Source of the DNA: Acinetobacter zhairuonensis
Lineage (GTDB): Bacteria > Pseudomonadota > Gammaproteobacteria > Pseudomonadales > Moraxellaceae
Assembly (NCBI RefSeq): GCF_022601715.1
Contig: NZ_JAKVIM010000019.1
Location: forward strand, 1 to 64,000
Length of the DNA: 64,000 bases
Reading direction: 5' to 3'
Shown one piece after another: positions 1 to 9,024 of the stretch. Numbering within the stretch: position 1 is the first letter of the stretch; every line of letters starts with the position of its first letter. The notes beneath the pieces were generated by a model. The model was given only the letters and a program-made list of their open reading frames with translations, had not been told where the DNA came from and searched no databases. Both the position numbers and the translations under genes were made by a program.

Positions 1-897
1 TTTGAAATGCAGGCTCAGGGCGATGCTTTGGGTATTTTAGCCAAACAAAACATTCAGATTGTTTCTACAGAAGACCGTATTGAAATAACCAGTCCGAAAG
101 AGATTGTGATTACCGCAGGTGGTTCGCAACTTAAAATTGATGGTTCGGGTATTTTTCCAACCACCAGTGGCAAGTTTGAAGTGAAGGCGGGGCAGCATGT
201 GTTTACATCAGGGACGAATGCCGATAGCAATACACCACAGTTGCCACAACCGAAATCGCTTAAAGGTACATTAGAGTTATTGAGAAGTTATGGTGGTGAT
301 AACTTCTTTAAACAGAATAGCTATAAGGTCATTGATTCACTAGGTAAGCAGCTTACAGGTAAGCTGGATGCAAATGGTTTTGCCCAAGTGACAGGCATTG
401 CCCCAGGTGCAGCTAAAGTTATTTTTGAGAAAGATGAGACCAGTGCATGGGCACTAAGTAGTGACTTTAAACGTGATTATATGTGGGCTGAGCCTGTAGA
501 AAAAGTTGCAGCGTCATTAAGTAGTGCATTAGGACAGAACATGAAACAACAACTGACCAGCAGTTTATTTTCGATGGATAAAAATAATCTTAAAAACATA
601 GGGAAAAATACCTTAAATGATCTAGCTGAGCAGACAGTTGGGCAAATTAAAGATCAAGTCAGTACTACCGCTTTAAGTGCTGTTTCAAAGCAGCTGAACC
701 TTAATATTTCTCCAGATCAAATGAAAAGCTTGGCACAACTCGCCATGAATCCGAGCCAGTCGGTTGACATGATCAAAGCACAAGGTGTGGGTTTTGTAAA
801 AGATCAGGCGGCTACAAAATTGGCGGAGGCCACCCAAATGGATTCGATTCTTCAACAAGGTATCGTTGATCGTTTTCATAGTCAGAACAATGGTTAG
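1..897 (+). CDS. vgrG: VgrG, C-terminal part (T6SS spike; gene begins before the window)
   Basis: The reading frame is open at base 1 and runs to a TAG at 895-897, so this is the 3' end of a longer gene. The first 60 or so residues have the repetitive beta-prism character of the DUF2345-type tail of VgrG (IEITSPKEIVITAGGSQLKI), followed by a long C-terminal extension rich in Gln, Lys and Ala. VgrG trimers form the puncturing tip of the type VI secretion system. The long C-terminal extension probably helps to load the cargo effector, and the Rhs effector gene lies 70 bp downstream in the same direction. The gp27/gp5-like core is outside the window and was not checked. Confidence 0.85.
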   Translation, partial: FEMQAQGDALGILAKQNIQIVSTEDRIEITSPKEIVITAGGSQLKIDGSGIFPTTSGKFEVKAGQHVFTSGTNADSNTPQLPQPKSLKGTLELLRSYGGDNFFKQNSYKVIDSLGKQLTGKLDANGFAQVTGIAPGAAKVIFEKDETSAWALSSDFKRDYMWAEPVEKVAASLSSALGQNMKQQLTSSLFSMDKNNLKNIGKNTLNDLAEQTVGQIKDQVSTTALSAVSKQLNLNISPDQMKSLAQLAMNPSQSVDMIKAQGVGFVKDQAATKLAEATQMDSILQQGIVDRFHSQNNG

Positions 898-967
898 AAC
901 AGATTTTAATTCACGCGCAGCAATTTAAAAAATAGATGTATTGAAATAAATTAAGGGTTTGAGATTG

Positions 968-3900
968 ATGGCTACGGAAAAAACACAACAAGCAACAGAT
1001 CAAAAAGCGTCAAAGGTTGAACTTGCTGTTTTTAATTTAGATAGCGTAAACACGGTGACTGACCTGCAAGTGATTGCCAAGCAAATCCAGCTTTATTTAC
1101 AGGTATGTGGGAATACCAGTTTAGAACAATTACAAGGTAGTGCGAATACTGCAACGGTAGCCAATATTTTTGCTTTAACAGGCAGTGTGCTGGATTTAAT
1201 TTTATACGCGACCGACAGCAAGACAGAGGATGCTGCGGTACAACAGGGTGCATTGCTCGCTGCAAATTTAATAGGTCTATTTGCAGAGCCAAGCAATGAA
1301 GCACATGCGCGGATGGCATTACGTCCGATGTTTGGTCTAATGTCGCAATGTTTATATCCTGAAAACGGAAAAATTAAAGACGCTGATATTAAACGTTTGG
1401 GGCTGCATCTGAATGCGATGGTCGCAGGTGATTTAGAGAAATTCTTGCAAGAAACACAAGCCAAATTAACGGCTTTATTATCGCAAGCAACAGTTCTAGG
1501 AAGTAGCATACTTAAAAGCTTGTCAGTACCTGCTACACCAATAAGCACAAGTATGACTGCAATATCAGCAGGTGCGACAGCAGAGAAAAGAGATCCGACA
1601 CTAAAATTTAGTAATTGGGCTGCACCACTTATTGATTTAATTGCTCAGCCGAGTCAGGCGGACTTAACATCTAAGCTTCAGCCAAATATTCAAACACGAT
1701 TACAGCAAAAAGCAACCCAAGCAATTGCCACATTAAGCCAGACTTTACAGCAGCAAGCCAATGCAGGGCAAAAATACAGCTTGGCCTGGTTATTACAACA
1801 AACTTTAACTGCGATTCAGGCCAGCGAAAATAAAGGCAATGCTAGCGTGCCCATCAATCAGACTGGAGAATATGAGCGCCATACCAAAGGGGATACCTTA
1901 GAGTTTGTGAGCTTACAGGCGGATGCGTTGAATGCACCACCTTGTGAAGGTAGAGGTTCAGAGACGGGTCAGAGTATCAGTTATTCAATTGGTGCAGAGC
2001 GGGTTCAGCATGCTGATTTCTATTTACCGAAAATTGGTTTTGTATTTAGTCGTCAATATAACTCACAAATGGGTGAGTTTGATCGAGGCATGATTGGTGC
2101 TCGTTGGATGATGCCATTTTCCAATGTAATTCTACCAAAGCAACAAGGTTATATCTTTATTGATGCGAAAGGGCGTAAACATACATTACCGCCTACGATT
2201 TTGCAGCAGACATATACTGTTCCTTATGAAGGAATAACGGTTCATCCAATTGAAAATGGTGATTTGCTATTAAATTTTGGTGGTGACTGGAGTTTCCATT
2301 TTCATCAATTTAGTCTTGGTCAGCCCTATCATTTAATTCAACAATTCAACAAAAACACCAATGAAAAAATTAGCCTAAGTTACCTTTTGGCAGATGGTGT
2401 TGCTTATCTTCAAGCCATTGATTTCCAGTTTGAACAGGTTCAGCATCAACTAAAATTTGCCTTTAATGAGCAAGTTAAGATTATTGCTGTATTTGTGGAT
2501 GATCAAGTTGAGCCTTGGGCACGTTATCAATATGATGCACAAGGCAACCTGATCACAGCTTTCGATCAAAATGGACATGCACGTCAATACGAATATAATC
2601 AGGCGCACCAGTTAACACGCTATACCGATCGTACAGGACGCGGGCAAAACATTCGCTATGAATCAATATTGCCAAATGCCAAAGCCATTGAAGAGTGGGC
2701 AGATGACCGCAGTTTCCATACCAAACTGAAGTGGCATCCACGTTTACGCCAAGTTGCGGTTTACGATGCTTATGATGTACCAACCTATTATTATTTCGAT
2801 CTGGATGGTTTTACCTATCGGACTCGTTTAGCCGATGGCCGAGAGTCTTGGTATTCTCGTGATGGTGAAAAACGCATTACCCGACAAATTGATTTTGAAG
2901 GTCGAGAAACTCAACAAGAATATAATGATCAGGGCCAACTGGCGAAAATTGTACAGCCGAATGGTGGGGTGATTCGTTTTGCTTATGATGAACAAGGCAA
3001 TTTAACCGAGACTAAAGATCCAGAAGGCAATATCTGGAAACGTGAATATGATGCACAAGGCAACGTCAGTAAAGAGATTAATCCTTTAGGTCATGTTACC
3101 CAATATAAATACAATAACAATAATCAAGTTGTGGAAGTGATTGATGCCAAAGGAGGTATCAAGAAAATCCAGTATAATGATCAAGGACAAATGCTGTCTT
3201 ATACCGATTGTTCGGGCAAAAGCAGTATATGGGAATATGATGAAGAAGGTGACTTAAGTGCCCAGCAAGCGGCAAATGAGCAGAAAGTTCAATATCTGTA
3301 TAGTATGCAAGGCAAAGATAAAGGTCAGCTTCAAGCGATTATTTATCCAGATGGATTAAAAGAGCTATTTGAGCATGATCAAGAAGGACGTTTGCTTAAA
3401 CACACGGACACCAACGGCTTAACCACTCAATATCAATACAATACTGTCGGCTTACTAGAACAGCGCATTGATGCCAATCAGCACCGTGTGAGCTATCAAT
3501 GGGATAAACAAGGACGTCTTCAAAAGCTTATGAACCAGAATCAGGCTGAATACTTGTTTGGCTATAACAAGTTGGGTCAGTTAGTTCGTGAACAAGCATT
3601 TGATGGTGAAGAAAAGCACTATAGTTATAGTGAAAATGGTCTATTGTTCCAGATTCGCCAACCCAATATTTTGACTGAATTTAGCTATTATGATGATGGG
3701 CTGATTGCATCTAAAAAGTATACTAACCTGCATACTCATCAAAGTCAGACAGAGCAATTTGAATATAATTTAAATCAACAACTCAGCTCAGCCAGTAATG
3801 CAGAAAGTCAGGTTCAATTATATCGTAATCAGCTTGGGCAATTGGTGCGTGAACACCAGCATTATAAAATGTTGAATCTAACGGCTGTACTACGTTATGA

Positions 3901-5974
3901 ATATGATGAACTGGGTAATCTGGTTAAAACCATTCGCCCAGATGGGCAGCAACAGACGAATCTGAGCTATGGTTCAGGACATATCTACGGAATTGCGTTT
4001 AACCAGCAGGATGTTGTTTCTTTCCAACGTGATGATTTGCATCGTGAAACGGTACGCTTCTTGGCAAATGGTTTGGTACAAACTAAGCATTATAATGATG
4101 TCGGGTTACTGATTTCTCAACAGATTGGACCTGAGCAAGAAACCTCAGATCGGCTCCGGTATCAAGCGCATAGACATTATCAATATGATAAAAACTATTT
4201 GCTCACCCAAGTTGAAGACAGTCGTTTAGGACAGGTTAATTATCAATATGATCCGATTGGACGTTTGATTTCAACGCAGAGTCAGCATAAAAACGAAAGT
4301 TTTAAGTTTGATCCAGCGGGGAATCTGGTTGATCCAATGAATCAGACAACACATGCCAAAAATAATTTAATCAAACAGTATCAAGGCAAGCATTATCAAT
4401 ATGATGTACAAGGCAATGTGATTGAAACCACGCAAAATGGTAAAACTTTAAAACTGACGTGGGACAATCATAACCGTTTGATCCAAAGTAACTTGAATGG
4501 GCAAGTGACTCAGTATGGTTATGATGTCTTTGGACGTCGTTTATATAAGAAATCATCAAGCCAAGACTTCACCTTATTTGGTTGGGATGGTGATTTGATG
4601 ATTTGGGAATCAAGTCAAAATACGGACAATCCCCAAAAGAGCTATACCAAACATTATGTCTATGAGCCTGATAGCTTTGTGCCGTTAATGCAGGCAGGTT
4701 ATCAAGGTTTTATTGAACTAATTGAAACACCTGATTATAGCGAATACCTCAACAAGCCTTATTCTATTTATAAAGATCCAGTCTGGAACACAGATACACG
4801 TAAAAACCGCGTGGCTTTAGAGCAAACTGTTTTTTATCATTGTGATCAGGTGGGAACACCGCAAACACTGAGTAATGCTACAGGTGAATGTGTCTGGGAA
4901 ATCACGCAAGATACATGGGGGACTGCACTCGAGATTCAAGTGGTAAATAAGGACAATCCATTTGAACAGAGCAATCTGAGATTCCAAGGTCAGTATTACG
5001 ATAATGAAACAGGGTTGCATTATAACCGTTATCGTTATTATGAACCGTATAGTGCAAGGTATGTAAGTAAGGATCCGATAGGACTGGAAGGTGGAATTAA
5101 TATTTTTGCATATGTTATGAATCCTTTGAAAAATATAGATGTTTTTGGGTTGAGTGAAAAAGAAAATTATAAGAGTAATGAATGGATTACAAAAAGTGAA
5201 AGAGAGCTATTAAATAAACCATTTGATTTGGCAGTGAAAAATATGACTTCAGCTGCTAGTGGTGCTGTATTAATAGGGGGGAAAATCAAGAAAACGAGTG
5301 ATGAAATTTTAAATGGTGCTCAGATAGTGGGTACTAATATAAAAACAGGAGCTAAATATTTATACCCTTATGTAAAAGGTGGAGCTGAAATTCTATATGA
5401 TGATGCAATATCAATAGGGAAAAGTGCATATAAAAGAGCTAGTTCCACTATATCTTTTACAGTACTATTATGTCAAACAGCGGGAGCCTGCAGAAGGCCT
5501 GATTACTTAGTTTGTTCTGGATCTGCTACAACTTTAACGGGCGCAGTTACGATAAACTTATATAATGGTCAGTCATATATAGGAAAAGGGTTGGATTCAG
5601 CGCCTTTTGTAGAGAATAAAAAATATACAGGTGTAAATAATAATTCAGTAAGTATAAAAAAACTATCAGACTCACTAGGTGGGAATTGTAGCTTAGGTTA
5701 TATTTTTAATAAAACTAAAGGTTTATCTGTGGCAGATGCTACAGATTCATTCTTAGATGGTTTGGCTGGTGGAGCAGGTGTGACTCTTCGAAATGTAAGG
5801 GTTGGAGTATCTAATCCGGTAAATGAAGATTGGTTTGATATTACGACACCAAAGGCAATTGAAATTGGATTAAATTCACAAACTGTTGGTTGGGATGGTG
5901 GTATTTCTATAAACCAGAAATCAGTTAATATTAATAAAGAATATGATAAGGCAAAAGAAAGGTTGGGTAATTAA
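968..5974 (+). CDS. Rhs-family T6SS effector with a C-terminal toxin tip of unknown activity
   Basis: This is a 1668-residue protein. ATG at 968 is preferred over the in-frame TTG at 959 because AAGGG at 953-957 is 10 bp upstream. Residues 1 to about 330 are an alpha-helical, Ala/Gln-rich region with no PAAR motif, so delivery probably depends on the VgrG just upstream. A DUF6531-like entry and many YD repeats (GxxxxYxYDxxG) follow and should form the Rhs cocoon. The core ends at YVSKDPIGLEGGIN and PLKNIDVFGL, the usual site of C-terminal self-cleavage. The last 270 or so residues are a variable tip rich in Gly, Ser and beta-prone stretches; I do not recognise its fold. A lipoprotein gene starts 2 bp after the stop and is probably its immunity partner, which suggests a periplasmic target. 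Confidence 0.9.
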   Translation: MATEKTQQATDQKASKVELAVFNLDSVNTVTDLQVIAKQIQLYLQVCGNTSLEQLQGSANTATVANIFALTGSVLDLILYATDSKTEDAAVQQGALLAANLIGLFAEPSNEAHARMALRPMFGLMSQCLYPENGKIKDADIKRLGLHLNAMVAGDLEKFLQETQAKLTALLSQATVLGSSILKSLSVPATPISTSMTAISAGATAEKRDPTLKFSNWAAPLIDLIAQPSQADLTSKLQPNIQTRLQQKATQAIATLSQTLQQQANAGQKYSLAWLLQQTLTAIQASENKGNASVPINQTGEYERHTKGDTLEFVSLQADALNAPPCEGRGSETGQSISYSIGAERVQHADFYLPKIGFVFSRQYNSQMGEFDRGMIGARWMMPFSNVILPKQQGYIFIDAKGRKHTLPPTILQQTYTVPYEGITVHPIENGDLLLNFGGDWSFHFHQFSLGQPYHLIQQFNKNTNEKISLSYLLADGVAYLQAIDFQFEQVQHQLKFAFNEQVKIIAVFVDDQVEPWARYQYDAQGNLITAFDQNGHARQYEYNQAHQLTRYTDRTGRGQNIRYESILPNAKAIEEWADDRSFHTKLKWHPRLRQVAVYDAYDVPTYYYFDLDGFTYRTRLADGRESWYSRDGEKRITRQIDFEGRETQQEYNDQGQLAKIVQPNGGVIRFAYDEQGNLTETKDPEGNIWKREYDAQGNVSKEINPLGHVTQYKYNNNNQVVEVIDAKGGIKKIQYNDQGQMLSYTDCSGKSSIWEYDEEGDLSAQQAANEQKVQYLYSMQGKDKGQLQAIIYPDGLKELFEHDQEGRLLKHTDTNGLTTQYQYNTVGLLEQRIDANQHRVSYQWDKQGRLQKLMNQNQAEYLFGYNKLGQLVREQAFDGEEKHYSYSENGLLFQIRQPNILTEFSYYDDGLIASKKYTNLHTHQSQTEQFEYNLNQQLSSASNAESQVQLYRNQLGQLVREHQHYKMLNLTAVLRYEYDELGNLVKTIRPDGQQQTNLSYGSGHIYGIAFNQQDVVSFQRDDLHRETVRFLANGLVQTKHYNDVGLLISQQIGPEQETSDRLRYQAHRHYQYDKNYLLTQVEDSRLGQVNYQYDPIGRLISTQSQHKNESFKFDPAGNLVDPMNQTTHAKNNLIKQYQGKHYQYDVQGNVIETTQNGKTLKLTWDNHNRLIQSNLNGQVTQYGYDVFGRRLYKKSSSQDFTLFGWDGDLMIWESSQNTDNPQKSYTKHYVYEPDSFVPLMQAGYQGFIELIETPDYSEYLNKPYSIYKDPVWNTDTRKNRVALEQTVFYHCDQVGTPQTLSNATGECVWEITQDTWGTALEIQVVNKDNPFEQSNLRFQGQYYDNETGLHYNRYRYYEPYSARYVSKDPIGLEGGINIFAYVMNPLKNIDVFGLSEKENYKSNEWITKSERELLNKPFDLAVKNMTSAASGAVLIGGKIKKTSDEILNGAQIVGTNIKTGAKYLYPYVKGGAEILYDDAISIGKSAYKRASSTISFTVLLCQTAGACRRPDYLVCSGSATTLTGAVTINLYNGQSYIGKGLDSAPFVENKKYTGVNNNSVSIKKLSDSLGGNCSLGYIFNKTKGLSVADATDSFLDGLAGGAGVTLRNVRVGVSNPVNEDWFDITTPKAIEIGLNSQTVGWDGGISINQKSVNINKEYDKAKERLGN
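4994..5101 (+). repeat. Rhs core 3' end, copy 1 (direct repeat of 9017-9124)
   Basis: This stretch encodes the conserved end of the Rhs core (NETGLHYNRYRYYEPYSARY and the DPIGL motif). It recurs at 9017-9124 with only scattered, mostly synonymous changes. Such repeats allow homologous exchange of toxin tips between the full gene and the orphan tip downstream. Confidence 0.9.
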
Positions 5975-5975
5975 T

Positions 5976-6422
5976 ATGAATATTAAGAATGTTATTATAT
6001 TATTTGTTTGTTTTTTTTCATTTGCATGTACGCATGTGAATGAAACTGAACAAAAAAGTGAAATGATTAATTTTGAAGATATCATATCTAAGTATTTTGA
6101 ATCTTATGATCCTATTTTTGAGTCATCTATTAGACGCCCTGGAAATTATGCTGGAACAATTTTAATTGATAAGAAAAAATTATCAAATAAAGGAATGGAT
6201 GAGATAAAAAATAAAATAAAATCAGATGGGTGGGTTGAAATGGAAAATTCGGAAAACTATACCTTGTATTGTCTTGGTAATTATCAGCTTATTGGGATTT
6301 TGTATCCTAATGATTTGATTGAGAGAAACAAGAAAGGTGAGGAAATTACTTATGAGGATATAAACTCTTGGAATATAGGGTTGTACTATAACAAAAATGG
6401 TGTGAATAGTTGTGAGAGATAA
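5976..6422 (+). CDS. Small lipoprotein, probable immunity protein for the adjacent Rhs toxin
   Basis: This is a 148-residue protein. ATG at 5976 is chosen because it gives a clean lipoprotein signal peptide (hydrophobic run ending FFSFAC, lipid-modified Cys about residue 18); an upstream in-frame start at 5943 would lie inside rhs. The mature part has a mid-protein YCLG motif and a C-terminal DINSWNIGLYYNKNGVNSC, so there are two Cys that could pair in the periplasm. It starts 2 bp after the rhs stop, the usual place for a cognate immunity gene. The same mid- and C-terminal motifs recur in several genes in the next 5 kb, which marks one immunity-like family. No named domain was recognised. 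Immunity is inferred from position, size and export. Confidence 0.75.
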   Translation: MNIKNVIILFVCFFSFACTHVNETEQKSEMINFEDIISKYFESYDPIFESSIRRPGNYAGTILIDKKKLSNKGMDEIKNKIKSDGWVEMENSENYTLYCLGNYQLIGILYPNDLIERNKKGEEITYEDINSWNIGLYYNKNGVNSCER

Positions 6423-6650
6423 TTTTGCTAGTTTATTTTGCCACCCCAAGAAAACCAGATGATATGAGTGTAGTAAAATAAATTTTTTATTAAATTGGGA
6501 GTTGAACTTTTATATCGTATGTAATTTTATTTTTTAATTGGATGTGGTGTTATTTCTTTAAAGGAAGTTTGTGAAGTGTTTATGTGTTTTGTAGGAGGTA
6601 CAACTCTTTGCTATACGTTTATTAAATTAATTAATACTGGGTAAAAAATA

Positions 6651-6961
6651 ATGAATGGATATGTTAATGAAAGACTAAGAGGTGTAGCCAAAAAAGTTGT
6701 TCGTACCAGTTTTTTTCTATAATAATACTTGCATTTTTTACTGTGATTGGTAGTGAGTTTGATCTCAATGTTTTAGTGTTCCTAGGTTTTTTTATTGTGG
6801 CTATATATAGTATGTATATATTAAAAATATTAATTTTTGATGAAAATATTTGCCCAAATTGTAATAAAAGTTTTTTTAAAAAAGAAGGTGGTTTATCTAA
6901 TCTTGGGTTTAGTATTTATACTAAAAATTGTACGAATTGTGGGTGTAAGCTTAAAAAATAA
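6651..6961 (+). pseudogene. Frameshifted small membrane protein with C-terminal zinc ribbon
   Basis: An ATG at 6651 opens MNGYVNERLRGVAKKVV and stops at 6720-6722. If one T is added to the 7-T run at 6710-6716, the frame continues through two hydrophobic segments to a C-terminal ribbon with CPNC and CTNCGC pairs, giving about 103 residues. The intact part alone could start at GTG 6743 (72 residues), but that would lose the first membrane segment. The two Cys pairs suggest a zinc ribbon facing one side of the membrane. The function is unknown. Its place between immunity-like genes suggests it belongs to the Rhs accessory cargo. The T-run lesion could be a real mutation or a sequencing error. 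Confidence 0.55.
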
Positions 6962-7062
6962 TTTTAGCTTATTTTTTAAATTTTACTCAGAGAAAATCGT
7001 ATTTTGCATTCTTTTTAACTATTTTTTTGTAAATATTCAGGTAGACAGGAGAGTAATACTGT

Positions 7063-7515
7063 ATGAAAAAAATTGTTATAATCCTCTCGTTTTTATTAAT
7101 CGGATGTGATAGGGAAGTAGAACGAAAACCCTATATAGATAAAGTAAATCAGGACTTTGTAAATGAGGCTAGTGTCCTTTTTGATGGTAAAGCTGGCGAT
7201 CTAAAAGGTTACTCATCTTATAGCTCGAATACGGTTTCGTATAAAATTAAAGCAGATGAATTTCATATCAATAATTTCTTAAACAAGAAAGATAAACAAT
7301 TAAAAGAAATGGGGTGGGAATATTATCAAAAATATAATGAAAGTTATATATTTTGTAGGAATAAGAGTCAACTTGAAATTATTGCACCGCGAGTTGTTGT
7401 GGGTAATAAAGAATTGGCCGAAGGTTCTGTTGCAATGCAATTAAATGATGATTGGCATGTAATATTTTATAAAGCTAATAATACAACCTCATATATATGT
7501 CATAATTATAAATAG
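7063..7515 (+). CDS. Small lipoprotein of the immunity-like family
   Basis: This is a 150-residue protein with a clear Shine-Dalgarno AGGAGAG upstream of ATG 7063 and a signal peptide ending at lipobox LIGC (Cys about residue 17). The mature region aligns loosely with the neighbouring lipoproteins: a central SYIFCRNKSQLEIIAPR block corresponds to the YCLG-ILYP block of the 5976 gene, and a terminal YICHNYK supplies the second Cys. No toxin tip lies next to it, so it looks like an orphan immunity gene kept after its toxin was lost or exchanged. It is the most divergent intact member of the set. The function is inferred from family resemblance and context only. Confidence 0.6.
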   Translation: MKKIVIILSFLLIGCDREVERKPYIDKVNQDFVNEASVLFDGKAGDLKGYSSYSSNTVSYKIKADEFHINNFLNKKDKQLKEMGWEYYQKYNESYIFCRNKSQLEIIAPRVVVGNKELAEGSVAMQLNDDWHVIFYKANNTTSYICHNYK

Positions 7516-7557
7516 AGATGGGTATGTTGACTCTTTTGTTTTTAGGTTATTTAGTAA

Positions 7558-8035
7558 ATGAAAAAAGTATTGAATAAAGCTAGTTTTTTATTTTTTATAC
7601 TATATCTTTGTTCTTGCACTAGCGTTGAAGAAACTTAACAAGGTAAGTATTTTACACATGTCATTAATCAATACTTTGGGAAATATCAACCAAATGAGAA
7701 AATTTGGGTTGATAAGCCAGAAAGTAAATATTCAATTACTAAAATAAAAAAATCAAATCTTTCTTTAAATGATTTTTCTAATATTCGTAAGAAGTTGGAA
7801 GTTGGAAGTTTATGGTTGGAAACTTATTTCTGATCAAGATAGTTACTATGAGTATTGTTTGGGTAAGAAAATACATATAGGTATACTTTATCCAATACGA
7901 CCGCATCATTACAACTCTGAAGGGCGTGAAGTTAAATATACAGATATTAATGACTGGTTAGTAGGGTTGTCTTATGGAGAAAGTGGAGTGAATCAATGTA
8001 GAAAAGATGAAATATCCGTAATAAAGTTGGATTAA
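7558..8035 (+). pseudogene. Broken lipoprotein immunity gene (nonsense plus 7-bp duplication)
   Basis: ATG 7558 opens a lipoprotein signal peptide (FFILYLCSC lipobox), but TAA at 7636-7638 stops it after 26 codons. The same frame then continues as a recognisable family member (YFGKYQPNEKIWVDKP) up to a tandem 7-bp duplication AAGTTGG at 7792-7805, which shifts the frame. Removing one copy restores RKKLEVYGWKL and joins the family C-terminus in the other frame, with YYEYCLGKK, ILYP and DINDWLVGLSYGESGVNQC. So there are two independent lesions in one gene. It is closest to the equally broken gene at 8217-8672, with which it shares the endings CRKDEI and CIKDEI. Confidence 0.75.
7792..7805 (+). 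repeat. Tandem 7-bp duplication AAGTTGG x2 causing a frameshift
   Basis: Two adjacent copies of AAGTTGG are followed by the start of a third (AAGTT). Deleting one copy restores the reading frame of the 7558-8035 lipoprotein gene. The sequence shows this directly. Confidence 0.85.
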
Positions 8036-8216
8036 TTTAAAAAGATAATTTGAATAAGTTCTGAGGTGCTGTTTTAGGCGTGTTTTTAGTATTTTCTTGG
8101 AGATAATATCAGTATCTATAATACTATAGAAATAAATTTTGGCTGAGATATAGATACTGGTGCTTCGATTAGTATTTCACTTCTACAAGCGCCGATTAAA
8201 TATTAAGAGAAAGTTT

Positions 8217-8672
8217 GTGAAATTTATTTTAATGTTATTTTTAACAGTTTGGTTGATGGCTTGTTCACGTGCTGATAAAAAACAGAAAGATCAATATTTT
8301 AATGTGGTAATTTATAATTACTTTGGAGAGTACAGCCCAAAAGAGAAAGTTTGGATTGATAAACCTTTTAATAAGTATGCAACAGCAGAGGTAAAAAATC
8401 AAAAATGTCATTTGGTGATTTTGAAAGTATACAAAAAAAATTCAAGATGATGTTTGGGTGCTAATATTAAGTCATGATAGTTTTCTTGAATATTGTTGGG
8501 ATAAAAAATATATATGGGAGTGTTGTATCCAATAAATCTAAAACACTATGGTTATGATGGTGATGAAATAAAATATGAAAACATAAATGAATGGTCAATT
8601 GGATTGTCATATAGCGAAGCAGGGGTTAAGCATTGTATTAAAGACGAAATTCCAGTAATTAATTTGGATTAA
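8217..8672 (+). pseudogene. Decayed lipoprotein immunity gene (several frameshifts)
   Basis: A start at GTG 8217 or ATG 8232 gives a lipoprotein signal peptide ending LMAC, then YFGEYSPKEKVWIDKPFNKY, closely matching the broken gene at 7558. The frame is lost near the A-runs at about 8394-8410, 8434-8441 and 8505-8512. The family C-terminus reappears in other frames: EYCWDKK, then GVLYPINLKHYGYDGDEIKY and NEWSIGLSYSEAGVKHC, ending in IPVINLD with TAA at 8670-8672. At least three indels are needed to rebuild it, so it is a genuine relic or a stretch of poor sequence. It was probably once an immunity protein like its neighbours. Confidence 0.7.
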
Positions 8673-8729
8673 ATGTTTTTAGTATTTTAAAAATATATTT
8701 TACTTATTTTCTATATGATGATTGCTTGG

Positions 8730-9024
8730 ATGAGAGAATTTTTTGAAATAAATCTTTTTTTTGGTTTTTGTTTTGTCTATTTTATCTTGTGCAAGCGAAC
8801 GCGAGAAATTTGAAATGATGAGTTTTGAAGATATCATATCTAAATATTTTGAATATTATGATCCTGCTTTTGAATCATCTATTAGGCACCCTGGAAATAA
8901 TGCTGGAATAATTTTAATTGATAAGAAAAAACTATCAAAGATAGAAATGAGTAAGATAGAAAATAAGTTAAAATCAGATGGGTGGGTTGAGATGGAGAGT
9001 TTTGAAAACTATTCCTTATTATGA
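8730..9024 (+). pseudogene. Truncated copy of the 5976 immunity gene, cut by an Rhs tip
   Basis: From 8815 to about 9012 the DNA is a near-copy of the first half of the 5976-6422 gene (SFEDIISKYFEYYDPAFESS against NFEDIISKYFESYDPIFESS). The signal peptide needs a T-run slip to join ATG 8730 (MREFFEINLFF) to LVFVLSILSC. After ENYSLL the homology stops and Rhs core DNA begins, so the second half of the gene has been replaced. The junction falls in a short AT-rich stretch at about 9012-9020. This is a clear duplicate-then-recombine scar. Confidence 0.8.

Noticed and set aside
1093..1548. 151-codon minus-strand ORF inside rhs
   Set aside because: It is a shadow of the Rhs N-terminal coding region, with Cys/Ser-rich composition and no family resemblance.
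6710..6716. Programmed ribosomal frameshift at the T-run in the zinc-ribbon gene
   Set aside because: A 7-T run alone is possible slippery sequence, but similar lesions in neighbouring genes make plain mutation or sequencing error more likely.
7558..8672. The two broken lipoprotein frames as separate small functional genes
   Set aside because: The family N- and C-terminal halves are split between frames in each, and simple indel repair restores one continuous protein.
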